Source: Tetracentron sinense (lineage: Eukaryota; Streptophyta; Magnoliopsida; Trochodendrales; Trochodendraceae). From it: a stretch of 64,000 nt of DNA. Position numbers and translations under genes: made by a program. Under the pieces are notes generated by a model. The model made no database searches and was not told the origin of the DNA. It saw nothing but the letters and a program-made list of their open reading frames with translations. Every line of letters begins with the position of its first letter. Within the stretch, counting starts at the first letter, position 1. Shown in pieces: positions 11,054 through 22,900 of this stretch. The stretch is from assembly GCA_015143295.1 (NCBI GenBank), contig CM026574.1, positions 8,682,938 through 8,746,937 of the forward strand, written 5' to 3'.

Positions 11054-12640
11054 ATGAGTTCAATGAAAGAGGGTAGTTCCCTATATCGTTTTCCTCTATT
11101 TGATCCGAATAATTATGCATATTGGAAAGCTCACATGACAGCCTTTCTTAGATCAATGGATGAGCAAGTTTGGATGACCATCGAGAAGGGTTGGAAAAAC
11201 CCGGTCAAAATAGTAGAAGAAAAGACTGTTGCCAAAAACTCCGGAGAATAGAGTAGAGATGAGATAAAGACTATTGGTTGGAATACCAAAGGTCTTAATG
11301 CCATATTCAATGTTGTCACACTCTAAAATTTTTGGAGAATCTTAAAGTGTGACACATCGAAAAGAAAATTGGGAGATTTTAGAGATCACCCATGAGAGGA
11401 CATCAACTATAAAAATCTCTAAGCTCTAGATGCTTACCACTAGGTTTGAAAACCTAAGAATGGAAGACAATGAAACTTTTAATGAATTTTATGCAAATTT
11501 AAGTGGCATTGTCAACTTTTGTTTTAAACTAGGGGAGAGAATTTTCAAAATTAAAATTGTTAAAAAAGTCTTAAGATTTCTTCCCAAGAGATTTCAGGCC
11601 AAAGTCACGACCATAGAGGAGAGTAAAAATATTGATACTCTCAAGATTGAGGAGTTAGTCGGATCACTCCAAACTTTTGAACTAAACCTTAAATCTTCTA
11701 GAAATCCAAGGTTAAAAACTTAGCCTTGAAAACTATCAAGGAATTGCTTGTAAATTCAGATAGTGAATCTGAATTCAGGTTGGATGTTGTGGCCTTATTT
11801 GTTAGAAAATTCAATAAAATTTTGAAAACAAATAAAAGCTTTAATCCAAAGATATGCCAAAAACTTTTTGAGAAATCTTGGTCTAAGCAACTGGAAAAAA
11901 AAAAAAAAAGATTCTAAAGGTGTTGAAAAGAATTCCCGAAACAATCAATGTTATGAATGCCATGGATATGGGCATATATCGTCTGAGTGTCCTAATAAAC
12001 TAAAATCCAAGGGTAAGACAATGGATGCTTCATGGAGTGACAACAATTCTGAATCTGAGAATTCGGATAATCCTTCTTCTAAAAAAGAAGATTGGAATCA
12101 CACTGTCGTTGTTGCTAGCTCCATGAGAATTGAAGAATCTCCCTCATATTTGTGTGACAATGATCAATACACTAAGTGTCTAAAAGCTGACAATGAGGAA
12201 GAAACCCAAAAGAGTCAGAAGGACTCTAATGATGAAGGAGAAGAGAGTCAGGATGACTATGAAACCAAGGAAGACATCCATACAGTATAAAAAGAACTGT
12301 ATGAGGAGAGTCTCAAACTTAAGAAGACAAGTATCTCTCTAACCAAAATGGTCAATTTGATTGAAAATGATAGATTCCTTCAAGAAAAGAGGATTTGAAA
12401 ATTATTGTTTCTGAGATAGAATCGGAGAAATAAGTTCTATATGGAAAATTGCATTTCTTTATAGAGAATTTCACAAAATCCTAGCTGAAAAAATTAACCT
12501 GATCAAGAAGATTACAGATCTTGAGAGTGACCTTCAGAAAAATAGTGAAGAAAAGAAAGGTCTAATTGAAAGAGTGTCCAAACTACATAAGGAAAATATG
12601 TTCATGGGCATCACTGAAATTGTTGATGAGCTCAGTTACA
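11054..12640 (+). pseudogene. Copia gag, broken
   Basis: The first frame (11054-11248) opens with a FPLFDPNNYAYWKAHMTAFL segment typical of Copia gag N-termini and hits TAG at 11249. A second frame (11430-11723) has the UBN2-type RFENLRMEDNETFNEFYANL and GSLQTFEL segments. A third (11868-12290) contains the zinc knuckle CYECHGYGHISSEC (11949-11990, C-x2-C-x4-H-x4-C), then an acidic linker, stops and a coiled-coil-like region to about 12640. A frameshift lies at the 14-A run at about 11895. No protease, integrase or RT follows, so the element is truncated. Confidence 0.85.
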
Positions 12641-14199
12641 ATTGAAATAACTATGGTAATAGGGAGGGAATTGGAACTTCCTCTCGAAAGGGAAGTCTCA
12701 TCATTGAGAAACTCAAAGCTAGGATACTAGATCATCCTGTGAATCATAATACACCTATTGCTAATAGGAATCCTGGTTATCCTCCTTTGGATTAGACTTT
12801 TGTTCGTCCAATTGCCAATAGGGCACCAATACCCCTATAGTTGAGAGGACCCCTATTCAACATCATGTCAAGAGGAATCATCCTTCTCATTTCATTCTTC
12901 AATCTTTAGGAGAAACCGACGCCAAAGTTTAAAGAACCAAAATCAGAATTTTCAAGAAAACCTCCAAAGGCAAGTTGAAACCCTAGCAGAAAGTCTAGGA
13001 GTTTCAGTGATGAAGTGATGAAGTGATGAAGATTGCTCACCTCTCTAGGAATAGTCATGGTCCAGACTCTCTTACATGTCTCTATAACGGCTCTCCCCAA
13101 AGGGACGACCCTTGTTTTTTTTTTTTTGTATACTGGATCTTTATTGGGATGTACTCATTACTAAAAAGAATAAAAAAATATTGGGGCGTAACCCCCGAAC
13201 CCCCCGGCCTCATAATATTTCGTGCATATCTGATCATTCTCTACAAAACCTATTAATTTTTGTGATACATATACTTCGGCCCCCAAGGAAAAATTCCTGT
13301 CTCCGCCCTTGGTAGTCAGCATGTTCAATTTGCAATTACATGGGAATATAAAACATTCCCGAAGAGTGATACTAAACACCCCCTTAAGTTTAGGGTTAAA
13401 AGTTTTTGTAGCCAAAACTTGTTTTCCTCTTTTCCTCTCCATTGACTCCTATGTGGCAATTTTTCATGCTGCAGTTAAACGAATTATTTTCCAACTCTAC
13501 TGCAGTGAAGATGAATCTAGTGGGAAAAAACAAACATGACAATAGTAAATACAGGGCATCAAAGGTCCAATGGAATATTGTTATCGTAGAAAATTCAAAA
13601 ATTTATATATTTTTTTAATTATAAAAAAGATAAAACAAAACCTTTAGAATAAAAATAAAGAAAAATATGACTTGGCAACATTCCCGTTGGATCTTTATGA
13701 GCTATGAAGTCCGTTGCTGCCAATTCTGATCTTATGCAGAGTACTCTCCTTGGTTAATAGTCAAACTTTTAATGCTGTGTTCATTTGGAGGTAAGTGAGG
13801 GGAAGTGGGGGAAAAGTGAGAATTTGCAAGACATGAGTAGTTTCTCGATAAATAATTTTTTTTTCCATAGTGTCAAATTTTCTTTCAATTTCACCTATTC
13901 ACAATTCCACCAAAAATGTGGAGTAGTGAAAGAAAGTGAAGGAAATTCTAATTCTACCCTTTCACCAAAAGTATTTTTCAAAGATGGCAAGAGTTAAGTT
14001 TGAAAATACTTGAACTTTCTCTTATAATTTTTCTCTCGGGCCAAACATTTAATAGAAACCCTACATTTCTTTTACTTTCTTTTTTCTTATTCGTTTACTA
14101 CTAAAATGAATACACCCTAAATGCGAAAAAAAATTGAAAAAAAGAAAAGAGGAGTGCTAGCCATGGTGCTAGAATTTGATATTTTTTTAAAAACTTTTT
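12641..14199. other. Intergenic, unassigned
   Basis: 12641-13020 may still be gag-derived but has many stops. 13190-13315 (CCCCGAACCCCCCGGCC ... GTCTCCGCCCTTG) looks like the tail of a repeat. 13770-14115 starts TGTGTTCATTTGGAGG and ends GAATACACCC, perhaps a MITE related to the one at 45896. No gene is supported. Confidence 0.35.
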
Positions 14200-14600
14200 C
14201 AAGGCGGGTGTGGCATTGCTATTTGCTACTGAGATTGAATCACGACCAATCGGGATTGAATTCAGGGAGACTTCAATGGCTCCCATAGTTCAACATGTGT
14301 CCCCTTTAATCCTTATTAACTGCGGTTAAAATTCTCTAACCCTTAGTATTCAATAATCTAACCTTAATTTTTTTACAAAAATATTGAACTATAGTTAAGA
14401 ATTTTTAACTCTTAAGGTTAATTTTTTTCTTCAAAAAACTAAGGTTATATTATTCAACAATAAGGGTTAGAGAATCTTAACCATGTTTAAAAGGGGTTAC
14501 AAGGGACATTTGTTAATTTGTGAAGCGATTGAAGTCTTCCTGAATTCAATTGCAAATGGTTGTGATTCAATCTCTTTGCCACTACCCCCGCAACAAATTT
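14200..14600. repeat. Foldback element A, 150-bp arms
   Basis: GAGATTGAATCACGACCA at 14231 is inverted at 14557-14574. The arms continue through GAATTCAGGGAGACTTCAAT and ATTCTCTAACCCTTAGTATT with their complements on the right arm. The arms are visibly diverged. Confidence 0.7.
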
Positions 14601-14613
14601 AACAAAAAATAAA

Positions 14614-15004
14614 GGGTCAGGATGCTCTCAAGTTCAACTTGAGAGAATCTCTCAAGTTCAACTTGAGAGAATCTCTCAAGTTTGAACCCCTAGAGGTCGC
14701 CACGTGTCTCTTTTGACACCCCTTAACCATGGGTAAGGTTCACCCACCCCTAGGGTTCACTCACCCATCCTTGGTTTTTTTATTTATATTAATTATTATT
14801 TTTTAAATTAAAAAAACTATTTTTAGAGTTTTTTAATATTAAAAACAGTTTTTTAATTTAAAAAATAATAATTAATATTTAAAAAAAAAATCCAAGGATG
14901 GGTGAGTGAACCCATGGGGTGGGTGAACCTTACCCATGGTTAAGGGGTGTCAAAGGAGACACGTGGCGACCTCTAGGGGTTCCAACTTGAGAGAATCCTG
15001 GGCC
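14614..15004. repeat. Foldback element B (Tourist-like), long inverted arms
   Basis: The left arm (GGGTCAGGATGCTCTCAAG ... CACTCACCCATCCTTGG) is almost fully complementary to the right arm (CCAAGGATGGGTGAGTGAAC ... GAGAATCCTGGGCC). TAA precedes the left end and follows the right end, as in PIF/Harbinger elements. The left tip carries an extra direct repeat of CTCTCAAGTTCAACTTGAGA. Confidence 0.75.
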
Positions 15005-15136
15005 TAATATTTTTGGGCGACTGTAAATAGGGGCGATTGCGACTGGCAAAAGATCCTCTGTACGACCTAGAATTCTCGCTATTCCATTTTCTAGAGTTCG
15101 CGAGGTGTTTGTTCTGCGACTTCTTTCTACTCTTTC
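15005..15136 (+). promoter_or_regulatory. Proximal promoter and 5' leader of ASHR1
   Basis: Only about 130 bp separate a foldback element (ending near 15004) from the start codon. A TAAATAG stretch near 15026 could be a weak TATA-like element, and pyrimidine-rich sequence precedes the ATG. Transcription-start evidence is absent, so this is positional inference. Confidence 0.4.
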
Positions 15137-15236
15137 ATGGCGGATTTGCAGAGTGCCCTTGCAGCTCGTGGATTGACTGTTTTTACGCTCCCAGATAAAG
15201 GTCGTTGTCTCGTCTCTAGCAGAGACTTCTCATCAG
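15137..15236 (+). CDS. ASHR1: ASHR1 exon 1 (residues 1-33 plus one base)
   Basis: Begins MADLQSALAARGLTVFTLPD and ends in SSRDFSS, matching the start of the SET N-lobe in the family. The donor after TCATCAG is gttctc, a weak but canonical GT site. It leaves phase 1, which joins GA of exon 2 to make the glycine of the SSGDV segment. Confidence 0.92.
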
Positions 15237-18200
15237 GTTCTCTCTCTACGATCTCTAACGCTGAGGAACATGAAATGCGAATGTAACTATTTACTATTAT
15301 TCTGAAGAACTTTACTTCTAATCAATGCGAAGAACTTTAGAAGTCTCTAGCAGAGACTTCTTATCCTATATTCCAACAATTCTTCTTGGGGTTACTGTAA
15401 CTGCACAAAATTTTAATGGCTATGATTTCTTAAGCTTCTGTTGTGAATGTGCAAAACACCAAACGGTTTTTAGGGTTTTTTTGGTTTGTCGAGTTGTTGC
15501 TCATGGAATCACTAAAGTTGGGAATCAACTTAGCTCAGAACAAGTTGCCACAAACAAAATACTTCTGTTTGCTAATGTGTTCCTTACGGTTGAATCATTC
15601 TTTTATGGTATATTTGGCAATTGATTTGTCTAGGTGCGAGGGGGTGACACACCATTCCTGAAGGAAGGGTGGTAAGAGTGTGTCCCTCATAGAAGGTAGA
15701 TCTTGGGATGGATTCTCAGAACAGGGGGAATCCCAAATCTCTTCGGAGATTACCCCAGGTATTGTGGAAGTAGTCTGTAGCCCATTGTGGTGACCCACTA
15801 ATCGAGTAACCGGCTAAACATTGCCTCTATTGTGATAGAAAGAATTGAGGGGTTGGGTGGGTAAGGTAGATATTGAAATTGAGAAGAGATCAGAAACCCA
15901 CATTATTGTAAGGATTCTGATATGTCATGTGGGTTTCGAGTATCACTATAGGTCTAGATTGCATACTTGCTTGAACCCAAATCTCAGGGTGCATGTATAT
16001 GATTATATTTATTTATATATTTGTGTAATATATATGAGTTTAGTACTCTAATTATTAACAATGTTGTGATAAACTACTTATTGTTTTAAATATCAGTCGC
16101 ACTTTCTAGAAAAAATATATATTGGTACTACTGCACCATATGCAACACATATTCTATACCCCTGCCTAAGTCGTGTAACGTTTTTTTATGGGTAATATAT
16201 ATATAAATATATAAAAGAGAAAAAGTAGTACAATGAGGGGCTAGAGTCACAAGGGGGTGAACTTGAGCCAAAATAGGACAAAGAAGAGACAATAAAAGCA
16301 GAGTACAATATGATAATTTACAACAAAAACTAAAGCCATGCTGGATCAAACTTCTCTGGAATGGAGTGCCAATGCTTAAGGTACTGCCCGCTCTTAGGCA
16401 GGTTCTAGTAAACCGCGAGCTAGTGTCCTTGAAGACCCTTGAGTACCGTTCTTTCCAGATAGACCAAGCCATTGAGGCGAGTAAACATGAGCCCCGTCAA
16501 AACCCTCTTCTCCCAGTATCACCAAGAACTTACAAGATAAGAAGTCCCGGAAGGTGATCTACCGTCAAAACCCTTTTTTCCCAAGCAGGAGAGGAAATAG
16601 CTCCAAAACCTTATATGCAAACGGACAATGTAGCAAGAGGTGATCTACCGTCTCTTTAGTGTTCAGGTACATGAAACAACCATTAGTCATCTGCCACCCT
16701 CTACTCATAAGTCATAAGGTGATTGCATGTTAATATTTTATCCAAGGCTGTAGTCCAAAGGAAGAAAAATACCTTGGGAGGCAAACCTGCTTTCCAAATT
16801 GTTCTACAAGGAAAGGCAGGGCCGGAGAGTGGAAGGAGGGCTTGATAAAGGGATCGCATTGAGAACTGACCTTTGGGATTTCAAGATCATAGGCGGGTGT
16901 CCCTAAGGGGTGGGTTGGTGGGGACCTGTTGGAGTCGAGCTAGGAGGTTTTGGAGGATGTCTAGCTCCTAATCGTTGAGGTTGCGCGACAAGCATGAGCA
17001 CCACACTCTATTGGTGGGGGAGTACTCGATATAGGATTCCACTGAAGCAGATCTATCTGAAGCTAGAAGCCATATCAGACGGAAGTCAGCATTAAGGGTG
17101 GTGGGGCCACACCATTTGTCTGTCCAAAACTGAACTTCATTGCCTTGCCCTATGCGAGCTGATGTGTTGGGAGAAAGTTTTTCAACCTAACATGATCCTT
17201 TTCCCTATTCTGAAACCATGAGGGCCTTGGATTGCGGGTGGGACCCACTTGGAGGGAGATCTGTTGTGTGACGTTGACACATGAACTACAGGGATAGGGA
17301 TCGCGTTACCATACATTACGATCCTTCTTTCATTTTGTAGGATGAGGTTCGAAGCCAATAGTTCAAAACTGCAAGCTGTTAGTAATATCGACCAAGTTGG
17401 CTAATTTTATGAGGTGAAGGTTCAAAATATTGGATCATAAACAATATCTTTTCAATGGCCTTCATCTTTCATAGTGACTACCTTTTTCATTTACTAGTAA
17501 ATTATAATTGCAGTAATATGAGATAGAACTAAAGCATAGTTCACTAATGGGCGCATGGTTCTAAATATCAATGATATCACATTGATATGTCGATATCGCA
17601 GGCCACTAACACATGTACACACTGTAGTATAAACAAGGATAAAAAAATCGACAATATCAGCGATATATCGCCGATATATGTCGGTATCGCTACCCTCCGA
17701 CTAGGGATGTCAATGGATCGGATCCGGATCCGATTAGCCAGGCTTTGGACCCTATATGTGATCCGTCGGATCGGATCGGTGGAATCCATATAGAGTGATC
17801 TAATCCGATTATAATAACTTTTTAAAAATCATTTTAAATATATTACATAAATTTTCTATACATAAATTATTAATTTAAAAAAAGTTCACATTAATTAGAG
17901 TTAATTAAGGTACTATTAGATTTTTATATTATTAACATAGATTTTTTTTTAAAATTAACCTTAATCGGATCGGATCTTAAAAATATAATCGGATTTGGAT
18001 TCGAATCGGATCGGATTTGGATCTATCGGATTCTTAATCGGATTGGATTCGGATCTAGGCAGATCCGGTCCGAATCCGACCCGTTGACAGCCCTACTGTC
18101 GACACATCTATACGCTGTAAAGAATTTTTTACATGATATCGCTGATATCAAGCGACATCCGTAAATTTTAATTTTTTTCCAATTTTTTGCAAAAAAAAGA

Positions 18201-19902
18201 ATAGAAAAGTCATGAGAGTTAGTCAGTCCTTACAAGCTATAGAAAACTCATGATTCCCATCCTTACAAAACTCCAATGGTTGAGAGTTTGACCTTTTCAA
18301 TTGATTAAACCAAAAAAAATGAAAAATGGTTGAGAGTTGAGACTTAAGAGTAGAGAAGAAAGAAGAAGTGGCAAGACCTCATACCTGTCGCCATTGTTGT
18401 GGGGGGAGTTGATTCGCCAATAGCAAAAGTCAGACGCATCACGCAAGGTCCCCTTTTCCTTTCTCGAGCTTTGCCTTTGGCCCTTTTTTTTTCTGTTTGG
18501 TTTGATAAAATGAAAATGAGGGATGGGGCTCTTGTGTTTTAACCCTTACAAGGGTATTGCTAGGGTCACTCTCTTGATCTCATTAAACATAACAAGGGTA
18601 ATGCTAGGGTCACTCTCTTGATCTTATTAAACATATTTCGTTAATGTTTTAACCCTAAAAAGGGTAATGCTAGGGTCACTCATAATCTCATTAAACATAC
18701 TTTCTTAAGTATTTTAATCTTGCCTTTTATAATTTTTTTTAAAATCAGTGTCCCCTTTTAACTACTTATAAGTCTATAACTAGGGTTAAAATTTACTAAC
18801 CTGTAGGAATAACCGAATAAAGCATCTAACCTCGGTTTTCGAATTTTTAAAAATATTTTTGGCACAAAAAATTTCTAGACATGACGTGTCATGTAAAAAA
18901 GTATATTTAATGACAAAAATAATATGTGAAAAACTAATATTGATTTATATTACACACCTAATTCAAAAAAAAAGTATTAAAATTTTAATATAAGACCTTT
19001 TAATTTTATTTTGAGGATTATACTTGAAATTCATGGATATTATATTTAGTTATGAATTTTAATAATGTTCTATTATTATTATTATTAATAGACAATAAGT
19101 CTTAAAAATATACATAATAACATCGACTAAATAATATAACTTATTTCCCTAAAAATGATATATAAATTACTAAATATTACTTAAATATATTATCTAAAAA
19201 AATTAAATGTATAAAAAAGTAAAACAAATATAAATGGTTCTCTTTACCTCCCTCTCACTCCCATGGTCACGACTAAATTAATGCAGATAAAAAAAAATCC
19301 TCTATAATTTGTAAAAGAACTAAAATTGTATTTTCTAACCTGTTAAAAAAATATAGATAGAAAAAAAAACCTTTGTATTTTGGCATAGAGGTCTTGCTTG
19401 ATTACATTAAACTTGTAATCACCTAAACAACAATCAATAGTCTTAGAATCGTGCTTGTTTATATCCAAAATAATATATATATAGGGAAGGATACTAATGA
19501 AGCATGCTCATTAAAGCTTTTAATGAGCGGTCCCTCTAGAAAGATGACATGTGACAATCTTTTTTTAAATTCGACAGTTGGATGTTGAGGTGGGTCCATT
19601 GAGAGACGTGTAAAAAAATCAATCTGATCGGACATGTTTAGATTGTTCGATTAAACCCACGTTTATTAGCATTAAACCCCTAGGGTTCTCTAGACCCTAT
19701 CTAGGTTATAAAAATAACTAATCTTCCCATCTTCAATCGGATGGTCTATAAATGTCTGATCGAGCTGATTTTTTGTCACGTGTCTCTTGGTAGACCCGTC
19801 TTGACATTCAACGATTGGGTTTTAGAGCCCCCGCGACGTGTCACGTTAATTGGGACAACTCATAAAGACTTTAATGAGCATGGCTCATTAGAATTCTACT
19901 CC

Positions 19903-19938
<36 letters not shown>

Positions 19939-22900
19939 GTATTAAAAACTTGAACAGGAGTCCTGCACATTTAAATAAAATTACATCAACTTCTTTTTAC
20001 ATAATTATACCCGCACATTTAAATAAAAAATAGAGGTCCTACTTGTTTGACATTATTATTTATTGGTGATCTACTATGCAGTATTTTATACATGTTTGTA
20101 TTATTAAGAATCTTATAATTTATGAATTTATGATTGATTAAAAAATGACTGAAACATGAATCAATCGCACATTATCATCACTTGCCAGCACGCATCTTTC
20201 TTCTCTTCTCATTGCATCTCTTATGTATATTGTTGTTTTTTAAATGTTTTTATTCTCAAATGTGTATTAAAATCAATTTTAATATTTTCTAAAGTTTTAC
20301 TACAAAATTTCATGTTTTCCCATTATCTTTTTTTGTCATTTTTTCAAAAATCACCAATAAACGATATATTTTGCGATATGTATATTTTTCTGCGGCTCGA
20401 CATGTTGAGCGATATCGACATTTAGAACCTTGAGTATAAATTTTACCCAATTTCAACTCTTATCAACGATATTGCACGATATATCGCATATATCATGTGA
20501 TATTGACGATATTTTGGAGAAACACTATTTTCGTAAGAAATTTTACTATTTTGATATTTGGGGTATAAACTTTACTATTTATAGCTTATTTACATAAAAT
20601 ATCATTGAAATAAATGGTTTTCTTTTAATTTTATTTCATTTACTTAAGATATTTATATGTAAATAAGGTTATACTCTCCATTTGAATTCAATAAAAATGA
20701 TCATATATCCAAATTCTTGAAAAATAAAATGTCAACTTTTCAGTTCAAGAACAAACTCCGCTTTTTAGGGATTAAGTCAAAATTTCAATTTTAAAATGCT
20801 AAGGTATTTCTCAATATTAAAATTTCATAAATACTACTATATAAATCATTACTAAAACCTAAAAGTCCGTTAAAAAAGTCTCATAAAAAAGACTTACATT
20901 CAAGCTTTACAAACTTTTTAAAGCATATGTTGGGTACCTCCATTTAAATTTATTAAAAATACTCTCAAATTTAAATTTCAAAAGAATCAAAATTCAAATT
21001 AGGTGTTCCAGCCAAATTTCAACTTCTAAATTACAAGGCTTTTTTTTGAATATTAAGGGATCAGAGTGATAATTATGCCTCAATACCTACTGTATCCACC
21101 GATGGGAGTGTTGCTACATGTTGGACCAGATAAATATCAACATCATATATGTAAGTATATATCTTGGTACTATCATTAGCATAGTGAAGACGAAGATGAC
21201 TTTGAGCCTTCGCGTAACTTCATGTGGCTCTGATTGTAGTTCTTTAGGTGAGTGGGATCATTGATATATTATGTATGAAACTTTGAATTATGTGTTTTAT
21301 TATTATAGCTTATGTTTAATTGAGGGATGAATGAAATATTTTCTGTAGGTTATATCAATATTAGTTAATCATTTTTTTTTTTGGTAACCCAGGGTGTCCC
21401 CAACCCTTAGGGTCAGGACTAAGTCTCCGGAGGTGTGACGAGAGCCTGCACCCACCACACTTGGTAGGGACGAAAAATCCGGCGGGACTAGCCCCAAAGA
21501 GGGAGTGAGAAATGGAACCCAGGACCTCTCGCTTGATGAAAGGCCTAGAAGCCACTGATCCACCCAATTGGGGTTAATATTAGTTAATCATACTTTATCA
21601 CCACTTGTCAGCACACATATTTGCTCCCTTCCCATTGCATGTCTTATGTACATTGTTGTTATTTTAAAAAAATATTCTCAAATATGTATTAACATCTATT
21701 TTAATATTTTTTGAAGTTTCAGTGCAAAATTTCATGTTTTTTCCATTTTTCCCTCGACATGTGATAAAATCTCCGTGAAATGATATAGCCTGAGATACAT
21801 CCCCGATATATCTTTTTTTCCATTGGTGCTACATATCTTGTGATATTGATATTTAAAACCTTGGCATGGATTGAAATGTCGATGATATATCTTGGTTTCG
21901 ATGAGTCCCGAAATATCTATGCAAGGTATTTCATTGTTTACAATTTTTTGAAAATTCCGTACGATTTTTTTTTTGCATTGTCTTGTATGATTTTGTGCGA
22001 TATATGAGATATGTCACAGACTCGCACAATATATCCCATATATCGTGCGACATCCTATATATAGAGGGTTTTGGATATTTTTGAGATGACTTTGACTCTC
22101 CGTGTAACTCCATGTGGTTGTGAGTTGCAATTGTTGAGGTTGGATACTTGAAGTTGGAGATACCATTATTAATGTATTAACTATCATGTATGAAATTGAT
22201 TGTATTTGAGTTAATTGGTTATGCTTGATAGAGAAATGAATGAAACTTTTATGCAAGTTACATCAATATTAGTGAATCATACATTGTTGTCAGCGTCAGG
22301 CGTCAGCGCCCATCTTTGGCCCCTTTCTCATTGCATTTCTTATATACCTTGTTATTTTTTTAAATTTTTTATTTTCAGATGTGTATTAACATTTATTTTA
22401 ACATGTCTTGAAGTTTCATTGAAAAATTCCATATTTTCACTATTTTTTCAATTTTTCCTCCACATGTGATATTGTTCCTATGATATCGATATATCATGCA
22501 ATATATCCCTAATATATCTTTATTCCACGGCTCAACATGTCATGCAATATCGACATTCAAAACCTTTATTAGGTGGCCCTCCTTTTATAAGAAGATTCAT
22601 ACTTTGGGCTTGGGTGTCTAGGCCCATGATCATTAGGTTTTACTCATAAGCATCTTCCTTTGAACCTCACAGATTCTATATGGGGTGGCTACTAGATCCA
22701 CTCCTAGATCCATGTGGGGATGCTCTTGCATCAACATTATGGAAACCATCATGCATTAATATTTTAGGAATGATAAAATGTGTATTCCTTTTTTCCTGTG
22801 TGTGTGGGGTGGGGGGATGTATTCCTTGTTATCTATTTAACATCTTTCCTACGGATGTGGATCGGTAGTCATTTTCTTTTTTATTAGCTAGTCATTTTCT

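Larger units (their letters stand above)
17554..20432. mobile_element. Terminal-repeat element(s) with GATATCG arrays, nested
   Basis: The left terminus CATGGTTCTAAATATCAATG (17554) is mirrored by the right terminus ending TTTAGAACCTTG (20432). Both are followed inward by clustered GATATCG/CGATATATCG motifs. A hAT-like element and a foldback sit inside. The flanking 9-mers do not match, so the two ends may belong to different copies. Confidence 0.45.

Noticed and set aside
15325..15661. Overlapping 99- and 72-codon frames just after exon 1
   Set aside because: They lie in intron 1, have no recognisable domain and no splice support.
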